Source of the DNA: Selenomonadaceae bacterium
GTDB lineage: Bacteria; Bacillota; Negativicutes; Selenomonadales; Selenomonadaceae
Assembly (NCBI GenBank): GCA_017390245.1
Contig: JAFPCE010000269.1
Coordinates: 1 to 8,136, forward strand
Direction: 5' to 3'
Length of the DNA stretch: 8,136 nt
Within the stretch, counting starts at the first letter, position 1; each line of letters starts with the position of its first letter. The position numbers and the translations under genes are program-made. Positions 5,942-8,136 of this stretch are shown here, piece after piece. A model generated the notes under the pieces. The model was given only the letters and a program-made list of their open reading frames with translations. It made no database searches and was not told where the DNA came from.

Positions 5942-6865
5942 TCAGAGCTTTGCAGCAGCCTCAGTCAGCTGTGGCACAATCTGCTTCTTTCTGGATACAA
6001 CACCAGGGAGATGCATGCAGTCACCATCAGCAGCCTTGCCAAAGGCATCAGCTAAAAGCTGCTTTGGCTCACCAACATACAGAAGGTCAGTAGATTCATT
6101 CATAATATCAGTAACCATAACCAGGCTAAGATCATATCCCTCATGCTTGCACATATTGCTCATAGCAACAAGAAGCAAATCCTTCAGCGCCATAACCTCA
6201 GCAGGATCCATAACAGAAATCTGGCTCACAATAGCCTTGTACTTGCCAAAGGTAAATGGCTTGGAGTCATTCTTGGCAATCTCAGCAGGAGTCATATCAC
6301 CAACACCAGCACCAGCCTTCAGCATTTCCATGCCATAAGCATTCAGGTCAACACCAGCAATCTCAGCTAACTTAGCAGCAGTCTTCTTGTCCTTCTCAGT
6401 GCAGGTAGGAGACTTAAACAGCAGAGTATCAGAAATAATAGCAGATAACAGCAGGCCTGCGGTCTCCTTTGCCATCTCTACGCCCTGGCACCAGTGCATG
6501 TTGGAAACGATGGTAGCAGTACAGCCAACAGCCTCAGTATGAATGAACATAGGGCTGGCAGTGTGCAAATCCATCTTATGATGGTCGATGATACCCTGGA
6601 GAGCAGCACTCTCAATGCCGTCAACAGCCTGTGGGAACTCATTATGGTCAACCATAAATACTTCCTGGCCCTCTTCTACCTTCTCAATAAACTTAGGAGC
6701 AGCCACCTTGAAATAATCAAGAGCATACTGAGTCTCCTTGCTAACCTCGCCACAGCGGCAGGCAACAGCATCCTCGCCCTTAGCGCTGAGCAAAGCTGCA
6801 TAACCTAAAGCGGAACAAATAGAATCAGTATCAGGATTCTTGTGACCAATAACAATCTTACTCAT
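5942..6865 (-). CDS. ppaC: Manganese-dependent inorganic pyrophosphatase (family II PPase, DHH superfamily)
   Basis: PpaC is a cytosolic enzyme that hydrolyses pyrophosphate to phosphate and so drives biosynthetic reactions. The 307-residue protein closely follows Bacillus PpaC. Metal ligands are seen at H8, D12 and D14 (GHKNPDTDS), D73 (MVDHNE), H95 in the DHH signature (DHHKM) and D146 (ISDTLLFKSPTC). The C-terminal DHHA2 domain ends with the substrate-binding SRKKQIVP at 291-298. There is no inserted CBS regulatory pair, so it is the simple constitutive form. GGAGGA (plus 6875-6880) is 9 bases before the ATG. It follows trmL on the same strand after a 167-base gap with its own candidate promoter. 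The IS605 element begins about 14 bases beyond its stop, and the element's genes are read in the same direction. Confidence 0.97.
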   Translation of the reverse strand: MSKIVIGHKNPDTDSICSALGYAALLSAKGEDAVACRCGEVSKETQYALDYFKVAAPKFIEKVEEGQEVFMVDHNEFPQAVDGIESAALQGIIDHHKMDLHTASPMFIHTEAVGCTATIVSNMHWCQGVEMAKETAGLLLSAIISDTLLFKSPTCTEKDKKTAAKLAEIAGVDLNAYGMEMLKAGAGVGDMTPAEIAKNDSKPFTFGKYKAIVSQISVMDPAEVMALKDLLLVAMSNMCKHEGYDLSLVMVTDIMNESTDLLYVGEPKQLLADAFGKAADGDCMHLPGVVSRKKQIVPQLTEAAAKL

Positions 6866-6926
6866 AGAAAAAATTCCTCCATAAATATAATTTCAGTAAT
6901 ATTTTTTTTACTTTAACCAATTTTGT

Positions 6927-6954
6927 ACTAAATCACAGGCTGCCAGGCGGACAA
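6927..6954 (-). promoter_or_regulatory. Weak candidate ppaC promoter
   Basis: On the - strand, TTGTCC (plus 6949-6954), 16 bases, then TGA-TTTAGT (plus 6927-6932) gives a 4/6 match at both boxes with an extended -10. The start would be about 55 bases before ppaC. The -35 overlaps the arm of the hairpin at 6943-6997, so the two functions would compete. Confidence 0.25.
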
Positions 6955-6997
6955 CTGCCTGTTTGAGCTCTTAACAGCAAACAAAATGTCCGGCAGG
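6943..6997 (-). other. Imperfect long hairpin between trmL and ppaC
   Basis: The arms 6943-6953 and 6987-6997 pair at 9 of 11 positions (core CGGACA/TGTCCG). An inner TGTTTG/CAAACA stem lies at 6960-6965/6978-6983. No T run follows on the - strand, so a simple terminator is unlikely. It could be a trmL 3' structure or part of a ppaC leader. Confidence 0.4.
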
Positions 6998-7032
6998 TAA
7001 CCAAAGCATAAACCGCTGGCAAATAGCTAAAA

Positions 7033-7515
7033 TCAAGTTCTGGTACCAGGACCAACCTGCTGCAGCTGCACATAATCCTGCTGGCGCATAGCCTCATAAG
7101 CCACAATAGCAGCAGAATTAGACAGATTCAGAGAACGTGCACCCTCTATCATAGGAATGCGGATACAGCTTTCCCAGTTAGCCTTTAAGATATCCTCAGG
7201 GATACCAGCAGTCTCCTTGCCAAATACCAGCATATCATCTGGGCCAAATTCAGCATCAGAATGAGCACGAGGTGCTTTAGTAGTACAGTAATGAAACTTG
7301 TGGCCATGATACATAGCCTGCACCTCAGAAAAATTCTCGTGAACATGAACCTTTACCAGATTCCAGTAATCCAGGCCAGCACGCTTTAAATGCTTGTCAT
7401 CAATGGAAAATCCCAGTGGCTTTACCAGATGCAGCTCAATGCCAGTTGCCGCACACAGACGGGCAATATTGCCAGTATTACCAGGAATCTCCGGCTCTAT
7501 TAACACAATATGCAT
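7033..7515 (-). CDS. trmL: tRNA (cytidine/uridine(34)-2'-O)-methyltransferase TrmL (SPOUT family)
   Basis: TrmL methylates the 2'-OH of the wobble nucleotide (C34 or cmnm5U34) of tRNA-Leu isoacceptors using S-adenosylmethionine. The 160-residue protein is a minimal SPOUT domain. The three family motifs are intact: EPEIPGNTGNIARLC at 7-21, LVFGKETAGIPEDIL at 96-110, and IRIPMIEGARSLNLSNSAA at 118-136, which forms part of the trefoil knot that binds S-adenosylmethionine. The short C-terminal tail after YEAMRQQ is variable in the family. The ATG has AAGGA (plus 7522-7526) 6 bases upstream. It lies 32 bases after ilvD on the same strand and is likely co-transcribed with it. No defect is seen. Confidence 0.96.
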   Translation of the reverse strand: MHIVLIEPEIPGNTGNIARLCAATGIELHLVKPLGFSIDDKHLKRAGLDYWNLVKVHVHENFSEVQAMYHGHKFHYCTTKAPRAHSDAEFGPDDMLVFGKETAGIPEDILKANWESCIRIPMIEGARSLNLSNSAAIVAYEAMRQQDYVQLQQVGPGTRT

Positions 7516-7547
7516 GTAATATCCTTCTTTTATCTTTCTTTTCTCTA

Positions 7548-8136
7548 TTAGTCCTCAGCAGTAACTACAGCACCACGGGAAGCAGAAGTGGTTAACTTGG
7601 CATAGCGGGACAAGTAGCCAGTCTTAATCTTTGGCTCAGGCTTAACCCAGTTAGCCTTGCGCTTTGCCAGCTCCTCATCAGAAACCCGGAGCTCCAGCTT
7701 GCGGTTTGGAATATCAATATCAATGATATCACCATCCTCAATGAGAGCGATAGGACCACCTGCCATAGCCTCTGGAGAAACATGGCCAATGCAGGCACCA
7801 CGGCTGGCACCAGAGAAACGGCCATCAGTAATGAGGCCAACCTTCAGGCCACGTCCGGAAATAACCGCAGTAGGATTCAGCATCTCCTGCATGCCAGGAC
7901 CGCCCTTAGGACCTTCATAGCGGATAACAACTACGTCACCCTCAACGATTTTGCCATCCATGATAGCATTAACAGCAGACTCCTCAGAGCTGAAGCACTT
8001 CGCCTTGCCGGAGTATACCAGCATATCCTCAGCCACAGCAGAAGCCTTAACAACTGCGTTCTCAGGACACAGGTTACCAGACAGAATAGCCAGGCCGCCT
8101 TCCTTGCGGTAAGGCTCCTCCACAGTCTTGATAACA
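7548..8136 (-). CDS. ilvD: Dihydroxy-acid dehydratase IlvD, C-terminal part (5' end beyond window)
   Basis: IlvD is an iron-sulfur enzyme that dehydrates 2,3-dihydroxy-isovalerate and -methylvalerate to the 2-keto acids in valine, leucine and isoleucine synthesis; 2-ketoisovalerate also feeds pantothenate. Only about the last 195 residues of a protein usually near 555 are present. The frame runs through the window edge, so the GTG at 8121-8123 is internal (it reads as V in VIKTVEEPYRKEGG). Motifs are EGGLAILSGNL, YEGPKGGPGMQEML, and LITDGRFSGASRGACIGHVS, with the active-site serine in GRFSG. The C-terminus (LRVSDEELAKRKANW, then a short tail) is normal. A TAA stop at 7548-7550 is followed after 32 bases by trmL. 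Confidence 0.96.
   Translation of the reverse strand, partial: VIKTVEEPYRKEGGLAILSGNLCPENAVVKASAVAEDMLVYSGKAKCFSSEESAVNAIMDGKIVEGDVVVIRYEGPKGGPGMQEMLNPTAVISGRGLKVGLITDGRFSGASRGACIGHVSPEAMAGGPIALIEDGDIIDIDIPNRKLELRVSDEELAKRKANWVKPEPKIKTGYLSRYAKLTTSASRGAVVTAED

Overview
The window looks like chromosomal DNA from an anaerobic, moderate-GC member of the Firmicutes. The evidence is the family II (Mn-dependent) inorganic pyrophosphatase, an IS200/IS605-type transposon, strong GGAGG-type ribosome binding sites and the general gene style. A member of the Negativicutes is possible, but the sequence does not settle the taxonomy. Both edges cut through genes.

Region 1 (1-2410, + strand) is a vitamin B5 / coenzyme A block. 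It holds the 3' part of a bile acid:Na+ symporter family (BASS) transporter, then panC (pantothenate synthetase) and panD (aspartate 1-decarboxylase). PanC and PanD are 3 bases apart and supply the last step and the beta-alanine substrate of pantothenate synthesis. The adjacent BASS protein may be a PanS-like pantoate/ketopantoate carrier. The block ends at a hairpin that can terminate transcription in both directions.

Region 2 (2455-4175, - strand) holds a XanP/XanQ-like xanthine permease (NCS2 family) with an odd start, and a truncated HigA/XRE-like helix-turn-helix gene. That gene's 5' end has been replaced by the right end of a transposon.

Region 3 (about 4120-5928, - strand) is an apparently complete IS605-type element of about 1.8 kb. 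It contains a Y1 HUH transposase (tnpA) and a full-length RuvC nuclease (tnpB) whose catalytic and zinc-finger residues are all present. A hairpin lies at each end and the two share a 16-base core. The stretch downstream of tnpB is the expected source of the omegaRNA (reRNA), whose guide would be read from the truncated HTH gene. The right end also appears to give that gene a new ribosome binding site and GTG start.

Region 4 (5942-8136, - strand) is housekeeping: ilvD (3' part, branched-chain amino acids), trmL (tRNA wobble 2'-O-methylation) and ppaC (pyrophosphatase). All three are read in the same direction and point into the transposon. The left end of the element lies about 14 bases past the ppaC stop. 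IlvD makes 2-ketoisovalerate, the precursor of ketopantoate, so it has a metabolic link to panC/panD.

The most interesting part is the junction of the IS605 element, its putative guide RNA and the captured HTH gene. The rest is conventional metabolism.
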